64,000 bases of DNA from Planctomycetota bacterium (GTDB lineage: Bacteria > Planctomycetota > Phycisphaerae > UBA1845 > UTPLA1): the NCBI GenBank assembly GCA_003576905.1, contig QEVG01000003.1, positions 137,130 through 201,129 on the forward strand. The letters are read 5' to 3'. The translations under genes were made by a program, and so were the position numbers. Below are positions 1 to 8,141 of this stretch, piece by piece. Position 1 is the stretch's first letter. Every line of letters begins with the position of its first letter. The notes under the pieces are model-generated. The model was not told where the DNA came from and did not search any database. It saw only the letters and a list, made by a program, of their open reading frames with translations.

Positions 1-2
1 TT

Positions 3-1070
3 TTTCGAGCTGAGAACTCTCACTCGATCGACATTCTCGATTGCGTCGTCGCCGACTGCCCCGGCAACGGCATCGTCGCCTACTTTGGGGCCAGCGGCAC
101 GTACCTGCTTCAGCGCAACCTCTTCTCCCGTTGCGGCATCGGCGGCGAATTCGTCGGCACCGGCTACACCGTCATCATCGAGGATTCCTGGTACACGCGA
201 ATCGGCCGGGCCCCGGAGCCCAACGGCGTCGACGGCGACATCTTCCACTTCGACCGCCCGGGCAACACCTCCATTGTGCGGCGCAGCATTCTTACCGACT
301 GCGGCGACGATCTGATCGATCACAGCACCAGCGCCACGCCGATCGTAGAGGACTCCATACTCTACGACGCCCGCGACAAGGTTGTCAGCCTGGACGGCAC
401 CGGCGTCATTACCATGACCAACTGCCTCGTTTTCGACGCGCCGGGCAACGTTCGATGCGCCGGCGCCCCGGCCATCATCACCAACTGCACCTTTTCGCGG
501 GATTCTCGGCTCGATGGCCAGAACTGCACCACGAGCGTCGTTCAGAGCTCGATCTTCTGGACGACTTCGATCCCCACCTGCTGCGGAGCCGTGAACAACT
601 CCATCGTCGGCAATGCCGGTCATCTCGGCTGCGGCGTGGGGAACGCATCCACCGACCCGCTCTTCAGCGACTCGGGCGCCAACAACTTCGCGCCGGCCCC
701 CGGTTCGCCGGCATGGACCGCCGGACCCTCCGGCGACCAGATCGGCTGGCTCGGCTTCCCCGCGCCCGGCATGTGCGACTCCGCGGACGACTGCGACGAC
801 GAAGGAGACCCCTGCGTCGCGTATTCCTGCGACAACGGATTCTGCCGGTCCAAGTTCATTATCTGCCCCCCGGGCATACTCGGTGATATGAACTGCGACG
901 GAAGCGTTGACGCCCTCGACATACCCGCGTTCACCCTGGCAACCATCGACCCGTCCGCCTACGCGCTCGCCTATCCGGGCTGCAACATGCGCCGCGGTGA
1001 CACCAACGGCGACTTCCTGGTCAATCAACTGGACCTCGAAGCCTTCGTGCTGCTTGTCATGCAGCTCTGA
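3..1070 (+). CDS. Secreted parallel beta-helix protein with C-terminal dockerin-like repeats (5' truncated by window)
   Basis: The reading frame is open from base 3 with no start codon, so the N-terminus lies outside the window. The visible ~355 residues contain repeated short strands rich in Asn, Cys, Thr and Ile, with recurring 'SIL.D', 'NCL.FD' and 'NCTFS' rungs, which is the look of a right-handed parallel beta-helix (pectate-lyase-like fold). A Cys-rich linker (CDSADDCDD, CVAYSC) follows. The last ~60 residues hold two EF-hand-like loops (DMNCDGSVDALD and DTNGDFLVNQLD), as in type I dockerins. Such tails are common on planctomycete surface or secreted proteins and need not mean a cellulosome. 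It is probably exported and adhesive or carbohydrate-binding; no catalytic residues can be assigned. The stop TGA shares a base with the next ATG. Confidence 0.8.
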   Translation, partial: FRAENSHSIDILDCVVADCPGNGIVAYFGASGTYLLQRNLFSRCGIGGEFVGTGYTVIIEDSWYTRIGRAPEPNGVDGDIFHFDRPGNTSIVRRSILTDCGDDLIDHSTSATPIVEDSILYDARDKVVSLDGTGVITMTNCLVFDAPGNVRCAGAPAIITNCTFSRDSRLDGQNCTTSVVQSSIFWTTSIPTCCGAVNNSIVGNAGHLGCGVGNASTDPLFSDSGANNFAPAPGSPAWTAGPSGDQIGWLGFPAPGMCDSADDCDDEGDPCVAYSCDNGFCRSKFIICPPGILGDMNCDGSVDALDIPAFTLATIDPSAYALAYPGCNMRRGDTNGDFLVNQLDLEAFVLLVMQL

Positions 1071-1855
1071 TGGACCAGGCACGCGCCCTTTTCTTTCGGG
1101 GCACAATCCGCGATAAAGCGCGCATGCCGAGAGCCAGTTCGAATTTGTCCCTTGCCAAAATCACCGCCGACCTCGCCCGCGACGTCGACCAGTTGAACTT
1201 CGGCCCCCCGGTCGCCTGCGTCTACAACCCCCTGGGATATGCCCGGCGTCCGCATGCGAAGTACCTCCGCACCTACGGCCGCGCCCCCCGCGAGATTTTG
1301 CTTGTCGGCATGAACCCCGGCCCCTTCGGCATGGCCCAGACCGGCATTCCCTTCGGCGAAGTCGCCCTCGCCCGCGACTGGCTTCAGGTCGAAGCCCCGG
1401 TGGAAAAGCCGCCGCGCGAACACCCGCGCCGGCCGATCTCGGGCTTTCATTGCCCTCGCAGCGAAGTCAGCGGCCGGCGTCTGTGGGGCTGGGCCCGGGA
1501 TTCCTTCAAGACGCCGGAGCGATTCTTCGAGCGATTCTATATCGCCAACTATTGCCCGCTCTGTTTCATCGAACCGACGGGCCGAAACCTGACGCCGGAC
1601 AAGCTGCCCGCCGTTCAGAGAGATCCGCTGTTCGCCGCCTGCGACCGCGCCCTGCGCCGCACCGTCGAGTATTTCGCGCCCCGACTTGTCGTGGGAATCG
1701 GCTCGTTTGCCGAAAAGCGTGCCCGCATCGCCCTCGACGGCATGAACCTTCAGATTGGGAGCATTCTCCACCCCAGCCCCGCCAGCCCAGTCGCCAACCG
1801 CGGCTGGGAAGCTCAGGCCATGCAGCAGCTCGCCCGGCTCGGCATACGGCTCTGA
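1070..1855 (+). CDS. smug1: SMUG1-type single-strand-selective uracil-DNA glycosylase
   Basis: This enzyme removes uracil and oxidised pyrimidines from DNA as the first step of base-excision repair. The signature GMNPGPFGMAQTG lies at residues 80-92, giving the catalytic Asn region, followed by the PFGE motif. A YIAN-YCPL-F segment is near residue 160. The second catalytic motif HPSP, with the conserved His at 234, is followed by ASPVANRGWE, matching the family's HPSPRNPxAN pattern. Length 261 fits SMUG1 proteins. The ATG at 1070 overlaps the preceding stop codon, but the first ~18 residues look unconserved, so the ATG at 1124 is an equally good start. It ends base-to-base against the convergent gene at 1856. 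The family is patchy in bacteria and recurrent in planctomycetes. Confidence 0.93.
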   Translation: MDQARALFFRGTIRDKARMPRASSNLSLAKITADLARDVDQLNFGPPVACVYNPLGYARRPHAKYLRTYGRAPREILLVGMNPGPFGMAQTGIPFGEVALARDWLQVEAPVEKPPREHPRRPISGFHCPRSEVSGRRLWGWARDSFKTPERFFERFYIANYCPLCFIEPTGRNLTPDKLPAVQRDPLFAACDRALRRTVEYFAPRLVVGIGSFAEKRARIALDGMNLQIGSILHPSPASPVANRGWEAQAMQQLARLGIRL

Positions 1856-2701
1856 TCAACCCGATGCCCCGGGCGGCAGAGGCGCAGGCGACCCCGCTTC
1901 CGCCGACCGGGGTGGCGAGAAAATCGGCGTCCCGCACTCCGGGCACAGCGACGATTGAATCTGGAACAGCGAATACCCGCATTTGCGGCAGGTTTCTTCC
2001 TCGATGTCGATGTCGAATTTCAGGCCGCACCCGGCGCACTTGGATCGCCCAACGGCCATCTCCTGGGTCTTCTGGCAACGGGGACACGTGAGGGACAGCG
2101 TCAGGTTTGTCGTTCGAACGTCCTCGCGAAGCCGCGTCCGGCTGAGATGATGCAGCACCGGTGTCACCAACACGCCGCACAGCCCCAGAATGAGCAGGAT
2201 GCTCATGAGCCGGAACCAATCATCGCCCTGGTGAATATCCATCCACAGGGTCGCGGTGATCTGCAACCCCGCGATGGCGAGCAGCACAACCGTGGTCGTG
2301 CGAACCCAGTTCCACCGCGCATGCAGTCGCGCGAGCGAAAGCAGCCCCGTTACCGTCAGCTCCACGGACCACAGCCAGCCGGTGCCCATGAACTTTTCGA
2401 GGTCGTCCGGCCAGTATTGGTACGATACCCAGATCGAAACGAGCGAGACCGCCAGTGTTACGCATATGACACCCAGCGCGCCGGGCCCCAGCGGATGCCA
2501 CCGCCGAAGTTCGGTCGGTATCGCCGCGCCCAGCGCCAAGAGCGAAGACCCGCCGATCGCCGCCAGGGTCACGAGGGTGCGCTCGATGAACATCCCCCTG
2601 AGGTCCGTCAACAGGATGACCACGCCGCCCAGCGCGCAAGAGCAGATGCACACGATGAACATCGTCAGAAACGTACGCTGCGTGCGAGACTGAAACGCCA
2701 T
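1856..2701 (-). CDS. Polytopic membrane protein with C-terminal zinc-ribbon CxxC motifs
   Basis: A 281-residue protein not assignable to a named family. It starts with a hydrophobic helix at about 12-32 and has roughly six membrane segments up to residue ~190. The cytosolic-type tail of ~85 residues carries repeated CxxC knuckles: CPRC, CAGC, CRKC and CPEC, enough for two zinc ribbons. The tail ends in a Pro/Ser/Ala-rich stretch. Planctomycete genomes contain many such membrane-plus-ribbon proteins without known function. The stop codon abuts the stop of the convergent glycosylase gene. Its start is 18 bases past the end of the oxidase-like gene upstream (2720), so it may be the third gene of that transcript, which would make a role in membrane or redox homeostasis possible but unproven. 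Confidence 0.75.
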   Translation of the reverse strand: MAFQSRTQRTFLTMFIVCICSCALGGVVILLTDLRGMFIERTLVTLAAIGGSSLLALGAAIPTELRRWHPLGPGALGVICVTLAVSLVSIWVSYQYWPDDLEKFMGTGWLWSVELTVTGLLSLARLHARWNWVRTTTVVLLAIAGLQITATLWMDIHQGDDWFRLMSILLILGLCGVLVTPVLHHLSRTRLREDVRTTNLTLSLTCPRCQKTQEMAVGRSKCAGCGLKFDIDIEEETCRKCGYSLFQIQSSLCPECGTPIFSPPRSAEAGSPAPLPPGASG

Positions 2702-2719
2702 AGACGGTCCTGCCCGGTT

Positions 2720-3817
2720 CTATTCGACAGTCGCCGACTCACTTCGCTTCCGCGTCAGGCACAGGCACCAGCCGATGAGCCCCGCGTTAACAAGGAAAAA
2801 GACGACGAACACGACAAGTCCGCCCTTCCGCGCCGCATCGGCATGCTGTGCGTACAAGGGCGAGACATCGATCACCGACAGCCGTATCGCCTCGCGCACC
2901 GCCGTCATTCCTGCAATCGTCAGCGCCAGCCCCAATGTGCATACCATCAGCGCTTGCCGGCGAAAATCCGACCGCGGCGCGTGTGCCAGCCACGATCCGA
3001 CCTGCAAGACGAGGCCGAAACACGCCGCCGCGAAATACGGCCCGGCCGCCTTCCCGACAATGTGCCCCTGCGCCGATGCATCGAGCTGCCGCCAGTAAGC
3101 CGCTCCGCACGCCACGCTGAGCAGTACCCCCGCGATCGCCAGCCGCGCGAGGTTTCGCGGCTGACGCGGATCAACTCCAGCTCCCTTCCGTTGCAGGTAA
3201 TACATCTGCCACGCAGCCAGCGCGCACATCGTCGGAATCGCCCCCACGGCCCACATCCCAAGCCGCGGAAGCAGCTGGGGATGGTAATAAACCATGCTGC
3301 CGCGCTCGTACAGGCCCGGCCACGACGCGCGATCCGTGCTGAGAAGATGGTTCTCCGTCCATGAAAGGCCTGTGAATGAAAAACACGCCAGCGCGCCCAG
3401 GGCGACAACACCCCGAACGACCGCACTCTGCCCTCCGATCCACGGCGTCTTGAGCAGATAGAGCAGGTAGAATCCCACGATCAGCAGGGGCAGAATCGCC
3501 ATCCACCGATGAAAGAGCAGCAGGTTGGCCGTGTAAAATTCCTTCCGGTACAGAATCTGCACAAAGAGCAGCGGGGCGACGCCCGCCGTGATCGCCGCGC
3601 TGGTCGCAAAAGGCATCCAGTCGCGCAGCACATCCGACAACTCCACCGGCCCACCGTCCGCGCCTTTACGCTTGCCGCGAAACGACGCAACCGCCAGGTA
3701 CCCGACGCCCGCGAGCACATAGTTCATGAACACCACGTGCACCGCCAGGGTGGCGACATACAGCGATACGTAAAACGCCGTCGGACCCGGCAACCCAAAC
3801 GGCAGCATCCGGTCCAT
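2720..3817 (-). CDS. CydA-prime-like polytopic membrane subunit of a bd-type oxidase-like complex
   Basis: A 365-residue protein with about nine membrane helices. The start is the ATG at 3817, which shares one base with the upstream stop (TGATG) and is preceded five bases away by AGGAGGGG at 3823-3830, so translation is coupled. By eye it aligns with its upstream neighbour: both have His27 in an 'HV.F....AG' helix, a 'TAGV/TGVG' helix, an FH.W segment (His103 here, His102 there), a hydrophobic helix ending LLYLLK or YAFYRCGK, and a VRE..R element near the end (307-312). That makes it a paralogue of the CydA-like subunit rather than a CydB. It has no CxxCH motif. Role inferred: heme-poor or structural partner in a membrane electron-transfer complex. 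Confidence 0.72.
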   Translation of the reverse strand: MDRMLPFGLPGPTAFYVSLYVATLAVHVVFMNYVLAGVGYLAVASFRGKRKGADGGPVELSDVLRDWMPFATSAAITAGVAPLLFVQILYRKEFYTANLLLFHRWMAILPLLIVGFYLLYLLKTPWIGGQSAVVRGVVALGALACFSFTGLSWTENHLLSTDRASWPGLYERGSMVYYHPQLLPRLGMWAVGAIPTMCALAAWQMYYLQRKGAGVDPRQPRNLARLAIAGVLLSVACGAAYWRQLDASAQGHIVGKAAGPYFAAACFGLVLQVGSWLAHAPRSDFRRQALMVCTLGLALTIAGMTAVREAIRLSVIDVSPLYAQHADAARKGGLVVFVVFFLVNAGLIGWCLCLTRKRSESATVE

Positions 3818-5274
3818 CAGCGCCCCTCCTGTTTGCCCGGCTGTCGGGTGTCCGGCGACGCCGGGCTCGCCCCGCCGACCGTGTGCGGCTCTGTGCCCGG
3901 CGCGGTCCCCGCCTCGTCGAGCCACTCCTGAACCTCACGGATCACGGCCCGGTCCGTCGACTGATCCCACCGGCCGGGCCGCCCGGCCGTCTGCCACTCA
4001 AGCAATTGCACCAGCGCCTCCAATTCCTCGGCGTTTCCCGCGAAAGGAGGCATGAACGGCTTGGTGTGCTGGAGCTTCGCAATGTTCATCCGCTTCTGCT
4101 CCGTGGTCCACGTCCCGGCCAGATGTGTCAGACCATTGACGCCGGACATCGTGTGACACACGCTGCACTGAAAGCGAAACACCTTGGCCCCCAGCCGGAG
4201 CTGTTCAGTGGGATACGCGCCGGCGTTCCGAAGCGGAAACGGATCCGCCGTCACGCCGCCCGAACGCCGCAGCGCAGCCAATTCGTCCGCCTTGACCGCG
4301 TTCGAATACAGGTATTCGCGTACCGTAAACGGCTTGCGGACGCCCTCGCGCACGAACTCCCCGCCCGCCGTCGCCCCAAACGCCAGGGAGAGCAGCAGCG
4401 TCGCTGTCGCCCCGCTGACGTACAGCCGCTGCCAGATCAGCCCCACGAGCGCATATCCGCCGATCAGCACCGACGCCGCGACCGAGATGCCCATGAACAT
4501 CGTCATCGCCGCGCTGCCTCCCTGAACCCACGACCGGCTGTCCTCCGGTATCACCGCGAGGTACCAGACCCCCAGCAGCGGCATTAGCACCATGGGCGCA
4601 AGGCAGTTCGCCGCGCGGCGAATCAGCTCCGCCCGCTCCTCCCGCGTAAAGGCTCCGATCGCGTTGATGACAACGCACGCAGCCAGCGACGCGATCGTCA
4701 GCGAGACGATCGTTCGGAACAACAGCGACGGCCAGAAGCTCGGGTTGAAAAAGCCCGACCACACCGACCGGTCGTGCGTCCACCCTCCCGGCGTAAGCTG
4801 CCACGACAGGATGCCGTTGATCCAGAACAGGCTAAACCACGCCGCGACCGTGTACAGCATGAGCAGCGTCATCCGCGCCCCGTCCGTCAGGCCCTTTCCG
4901 CATCGATAAAACGCATACCCCGCCGCGATCTCAAGGCAGAAAAACGTCCATTCAGTCGCCCAGATCCAGTGAAACTCCTCCACCATCACCCCGATCGTCC
5001 GCGGGCTGATCTGGATCGTCGTGAACCACATCCCCACGCCGGTCAGTGCCCCTGCGACAAAACTGACCAGCACCAGCACCTTGAAATACCCGTCCAGAAA
5101 CCGGCGCGCTGGCGCGCTCCTCCCCTTCTGCGCCAGCCACTGGAAGTAGCACATGAGCATGCCGCCGCCGATCGCGAACTGCGCCAGAAAGACGTGGAAG
5201 ATGCCCAGCCCGCCGATCACCATTCCCTTGATGACCGGGCCGAAGTCATTGATCGGATAGGAGATATCCTGCAC
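3817..5274 (-). CDS. CydA-like (cytochrome bd family) subunit fused to a C-terminal cytochrome c domain
   Basis: A 485-residue protein. The GTG start is supported by AGGAG seven bases upstream. Residues 1-320 resemble cytochrome bd subunit I: His27 in the first helix, a GALTGVGMWFTTIQ helix, a Glu108...Glu115 pair (EWTFFCLE), the WINGILS turn, and VREGVRKPF (307-315) matching the bd 'ExGRQPW' element. The position of E. coli His186, a heme b558 ligand, looks like Arg187. The loop where the Q-loop should be is very short, so quinol oxidation is doubtful. A soluble cytochrome c domain follows: CSVCH at 370-374 with a candidate distal Met408 in PFMPPF. The tail is Pro/Gly-rich. Probably accepts or donates electrons through heme c; the reaction is inferred. 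Confidence 0.82.
   Translation of the reverse strand: MQDISYPINDFGPVIKGMVIGGLGIFHVFLAQFAIGGGMLMCYFQWLAQKGRSAPARRFLDGYFKVLVLVSFVAGALTGVGMWFTTIQISPRTIGVMVEEFHWIWATEWTFFCLEIAAGYAFYRCGKGLTDGARMTLLMLYTVAAWFSLFWINGILSWQLTPGGWTHDRSVWSGFFNPSFWPSLLFRTIVSLTIASLAACVVINAIGAFTREERAELIRRAANCLAPMVLMPLLGVWYLAVIPEDSRSWVQGGSAAMTMFMGISVAASVLIGGYALVGLIWQRLYVSGATATLLLSLAFGATAGGEFVREGVRKPFTVREYLYSNAVKADELAALRRSGGVTADPFPLRNAGAYPTEQLRLGAKVFRFQCSVCHTMSGVNGLTHLAGTWTTEQKRMNIAKLQHTKPFMPPFAGNAEELEALVQLLEWQTAGRPGRWDQSTDRAVIREVQEWLDEAGTAPGTEPHTVGGASPASPDTRQPGKQEGR
3823..3830 (-). promoter_or_regulatory. Shine-Dalgarno for the CydA-prime-like gene
   Basis: The reverse strand reads AGGAGGGG, five bases before the ATG at 3817. 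It fixes that ATG as the start rather than the longer open frame reaching 3925, and lies inside the last codons of the upstream gene, which supports translational coupling. Confidence 0.75.
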
Positions 5275-5324
5275 CGCCGGGCTCCTGCCGCGCCGGCGTC
5301 ACGCCGCCGCGCAAAGGCGCGGGA

Positions 5325-5330
5325 ATCATA
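5325..5330 (-). promoter_or_regulatory. Candidate -10 element for the oxidase-like operon
   Basis: The reverse strand reads TATGAT in the 114-bp divergent intergenic region, about 50 bases before the GTG at 5274. No clear -35 is visible, so this is tentative. Confidence 0.35.
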
Positions 5331-5376
5331 GCGTCTCCCGCGCGCATTCGCCGCTCGCGGCGGGCCCGCGCTTCGC

Positions 5377-5382
5377 TATCAT
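5377..5382 (+). promoter_or_regulatory. Candidate -10 element for aroDE (leaderless arrangement)
   Basis: TATCAT ends six bases before the aroDE ATG at 5389 and no ribosome-binding site is visible. With a usual -10 to start distance, transcription would begin at or next to the A of ATG, giving a leaderless mRNA. Confidence 0.35.
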
Positions 5383-5388
5383 GTCGCC

Positions 5389-6987
5389 ATGTGCCTTCTC
5401 ATCGTACCGGTATCCGGCGACGACATTGACGAAGTCCGCGCTCGAATCGACGCCGCGCTCTCCGCGGGCGCCAATGCCATCGAGCTGCGCCTCGACTTGA
5501 TGGGTCCCCTGTCCGCCGACGATGTACGCTCGCTCCGCTCCGACACCGCGCGCGAAATCCCCTTCATCCTGACGATCCGTTCCGCCGCCGAAGGGGGACA
5601 CTGGGACGGCGACGACGATGAACGTGTCAGCCGCCTTATCGAATTCGGCCCCTTCGCCGATTTCATTGACGTCGAACTCGCCCTCTGGCGGCGCTCCGCC
5701 AACATCCGCCAGAAGATTGAGCTCGCGCTGCACCGCGCCGACGAGGTTTCGCACGATGGCGGCGTTGAACAGGTCGGATTCGCCGCCCGGCGCCGCCTGA
5801 TTCTTTCCCACCACGACTTGAAGTCCCGTCCGGCCGCCCTTCACAAGTTGTGGCTCGAAATGCTCGCCGAACCCGCCTGCCATGCGCCGAAGATCGCCTG
5901 GCGCGCACGCTCTATCCGCGACAATTTCGAGGCACTCGACCTGCTCCGCGATAGCCCCCGCCCGGCCATCGCCCTCTGCATGGGCGCCGAGGGAATCCTC
6001 TCCCGCGTCGTGGCTAAAAAGTTCAACGCGTTCGGCACTTTCGCCGCTCTTCAGACCGACCTCGCCACCGCACCCGGCCAACTCACAATCGAGCAGTTCA
6101 CCCACACCTACCGCTGGAGGACGATTGACTCCGACTCCGCACTCTACGGCGTAATCGGCGATCCGGTGAGCCATTCGCTCAGCCCACGGATTCACAATGC
6201 CGCCTTCGCCGATGCCGGGCTCAACGCAATCTACCTGCCGCTCCATGTCACCGCCTCGTACGAAGCATTCAAGGCGTTCATGGTCGAGATAATCGCCCGA
6301 CCTTGGCTGGGTTTTCGCGGGTTCTCCATTACCCTGCCGCACAAGGAGAATGCCTTGCGCTTCGTTCTCGAGTCCGGCGGCCGTATCGACGCCGCCGCTC
6401 AGCGCGTCGGCGCGGTCAACACCCTTTGCCTTTCGCCGGAGGGTGCGCTTTCCGCCTGTAACACCGACTACGCGGCCGCATCACAGTGCCTGGCGGAAGC
6501 CGTGAAAGACCGCAAACCAACCGCCCCGAATCTCCGCGCCGCGGTCCTCGGAGCCGGCGGCGTGGCCCGCGCCGTCGTGGCCGCCCTGCGCGACCTCGGC
6601 GCGGAGGTCGCCATATACAACCGCACGCACGACCGGGCCGAGGCCCTCGCCGCTCAGTTCGGCGGCCGCGCACTCCCTTGGAACGATCGCGCCCGTCACA
6701 CCGCGAACCTCGTTGTGAACTGCACGAGCGTGGGAATGACCCCGCGCGACGACGAGTCCCCTTTGCCCTCGGACGCGCTTTGTACCGACTTGATCGTCTT
6801 CGACACGGTCTATCGCCCGCGCGAAACCCGACTTCTCCGAGAGGCGCGATCCAGGGGCTGCGCCACCGTCGACGGCGTGGCCATGTTCACCCGCCAGGCG
6901 TTGACCCAGTTTCAGATTTGGACCGGTCGTGCGGGCTCTTTCGACCAGTTCGAGAGTGTCATTGCGTCGGGCTTCCAGTCATCCTGA
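5389..6987 (+). CDS. aroDE: Bifunctional type I 3-dehydroquinate dehydratase / shikimate dehydrogenase
   Basis: Catalyses steps 3 and 4 of the shikimate pathway in one 532-residue chain: dehydration of 3-dehydroquinate, then NADPH reduction of 3-dehydroshikimate. Residues 1-230 form the type I dehydratase, with the general-acid/base His in LSHHDL (141-142) and the Schiff-base Lys168 in PKIAWRAR. Residues 252-525 form shikimate dehydrogenase: GVIGDPVSHSLSP (254-266) for substrate, catalytic Lys319 in LPHKEN, Asp360 in NTD, the Rossmann loop GAGGVARA (388-395), an NRT cofactor motif (411-413) and NCTSVGM. Such fusions occur in plants, chlamydiae and planctomycetes. aroK lies 1.1 kb downstream, so this is a partial aromatic-biosynthesis neighbourhood. 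Confidence 0.96.
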   Translation: MCLLIVPVSGDDIDEVRARIDAALSAGANAIELRLDLMGPLSADDVRSLRSDTAREIPFILTIRSAAEGGHWDGDDDERVSRLIEFGPFADFIDVELALWRRSANIRQKIELALHRADEVSHDGGVEQVGFAARRRLILSHHDLKSRPAALHKLWLEMLAEPACHAPKIAWRARSIRDNFEALDLLRDSPRPAIALCMGAEGILSRVVAKKFNAFGTFAALQTDLATAPGQLTIEQFTHTYRWRTIDSDSALYGVIGDPVSHSLSPRIHNAAFADAGLNAIYLPLHVTASYEAFKAFMVEIIARPWLGFRGFSITLPHKENALRFVLESGGRIDAAAQRVGAVNTLCLSPEGALSACNTDYAAASQCLAEAVKDRKPTAPNLRAAVLGAGGVARAVVAALRDLGAEVAIYNRTHDRAEALAAQFGGRALPWNDRARHTANLVVNCTSVGMTPRDDESPLPSDALCTDLIVFDTVYRPRETRLLREARSRGCATVDGVAMFTRQALTQFQIWTGRAGSFDQFESVIASGFQSS

Positions 6988-7286
6988 ATCGACGGGCCGC
7001 AACCCCTGTCGCCCCCTCAACTCCCGCCGTTCCATTGGCGAGCCGCCGGTCTCCGTCCCGCCCCGAAATCGCCGATTGACCATCCGGCCGGTTGCCTTCA
7101 AGATGCACCCTCGGAGCGTTCCGATAGGTCGGCCCCGGGGGTCCGGGGCCGCGTGTGTACCAGGGTGGCGGTGGTGTCCGCGCCCGGTTGGTGGGTCCGC
7201 AACCCACATTGGCGGCCTGTTGCCCGCCCCGGCGGGTGTAAACGGCCCCGGGGATCGGCAATAAGCGGGGACTAGCCCAACGTTGT
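6988..7286. other. 299-bp intergenic region with three GC-rich hairpins
   Basis: No gene is supported here. The right half holds three consecutive perfect inverted repeats. Arms 7130-7138/7143-7151 have 9 bp (CGGCCCCGG) and a 4-base loop. Arms 7191-7196/7202-7207 have 6 bp (GTGGGT) and a 5-base loop. Arms 7223-7228/7231-7236 have 6 bp (CCCGCC). None is followed by a T-run, so they are not classic terminators. They may end the aroDE transcript or form the structured leader of the phosphoesterase/aroK message. Confidence 0.5.
7130..7151 (+). terminator. Perfect 9-bp GC hairpin after aroDE (possible terminator without U-tract)
   Basis: CGGCCCCGG, loop GGGT, CCGGGGCCG. All nine pairs are G-C. 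It lies 143 bases after the aroDE stop and is the strongest of three hairpins in this gap. The absence of a T-run leaves the terminator call weak. Confidence 0.4.
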
Positions 7287-8141
7287 ATGGACCTGCTCTT
7301 CTGTTCAGATGTACACGGTGATGAAAGTCATTACGCTCGGCTTATCACCGTCGCGGGCAGGCTGAGGCCCCACGTCATCATTCTCGGCGGCGATATGCTG
7401 CCCGATGACTCCGCCCTGGACCCGCGGTCCATGGGCGTCGGCCAGCCGACCTATGTCCGCAATCAGTTCCGCAATCATGTGGCCGCCATGCGCGCGGCGT
7501 CGGGCTGTAAAAATGTCCTCGTTATCTTCGGCAACCACGACTGGGGCAGCAGCGTCCGCGCCACAAGGGAACTCGAAACCGAGGGCCTCCTGAACGTCCT
7601 CGAACTGGACCATTCCTTCGAAGTGGACGGCCTCCATTTTCTCGGATACTCCTCCACGCCCCCGACCCCCTGGTATGTGAAGGACTTTGAGCGCCTGGAC
7701 ATGCCCGGCGACAAGCCCCCGCTCCTTGGCGGCGCGCGGTGGGACTTCCGATTTTCCCGGCCATCGCAGCAGAGTTCCACTTACCTCTTCAACACGGTCA
7801 AGACGATGGCCGACGAACTGGCCGACTTGAAACCTCCGCCCGAGCCATGGGTCTTTGTCGCCCATTCGCCGCCCCATCAGAGCAAGCTCGATCGGTATTA
7901 CGGCGATCAGGCATGGGGCTCCCGGGCCGTCCGCGGCGCGATTGAAAAGCACCAGCCCCTGCTCTCGCTGCACGGGCATATTCACGAGTCGCCCGACGTC
8001 TCCGGAGATTTCAAAGACGTCATCGGACGGACCACCGCCGTAAACCCCGGACAGAATCGCCACAGGCTCCAGTACGCGACCGTGCGCATCGACGTCGCGG
8101 GGCGAAAGGTTCTCGAAGTCAAGCACGGATGGGAAGCGTGA
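7287..8141 (+). CDS. Calcineurin-like metallophosphoesterase
   Basis: A 284-residue cytosolic protein with all five metallophosphoesterase blocks in order: D-x-H in CSDVHGD near residue 8, GGDMLP near 36, GNHDW near 82, AHSPP near 193 and GHIHE near 232. These bind two metal ions and activate water for phosphoester hydrolysis. The substrate cannot be told; relatives act on phosphoproteins, nucleotides or phospholipids. The last 13 bases overlap the start of aroK, so the two are probably co-transcribed and translationally coupled. No ribosome-binding site is obvious before the ATG, and a hairpin-rich leader lies upstream. Confidence 0.88.
   Translation: MDLLFCSDVHGDESHYARLITVAGRLRPHVIILGGDMLPDDSALDPRSMGVGQPTYVRNQFRNHVAAMRAASGCKNVLVIFGNHDWGSSVRATRELETEGLLNVLELDHSFEVDGLHFLGYSSTPPTPWYVKDFERLDMPGDKPPLLGGARWDFRFSRPSQQSSTYLFNTVKTMADELADLKPPPEPWVFVAHSPPHQSKLDRYYGDQAWGSRAVRGAIEKHQPLLSLHGHIHESPDVSGDFKDVIGRTTAVNPGQNRHRLQYATVRIDVAGRKVLEVKHGWEA

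Noticed and set aside
890..1070. Dockerin as evidence for a cellulosome
   Set aside because: No cohesin or scaffoldin in the window; such tails are widespread in planctomycetes without cellulosomes.
1955..3364. 469-residue + strand open frame
   Set aside because: Opposite to the membrane genes at 1856-3817, Arg/Pro/Gln-rich, no motifs: a GC-driven shadow frame.
5326..6342. 338-residue reverse open frame
   Set aside because: Antisense to aroDE, whose two enzyme domains are intact.
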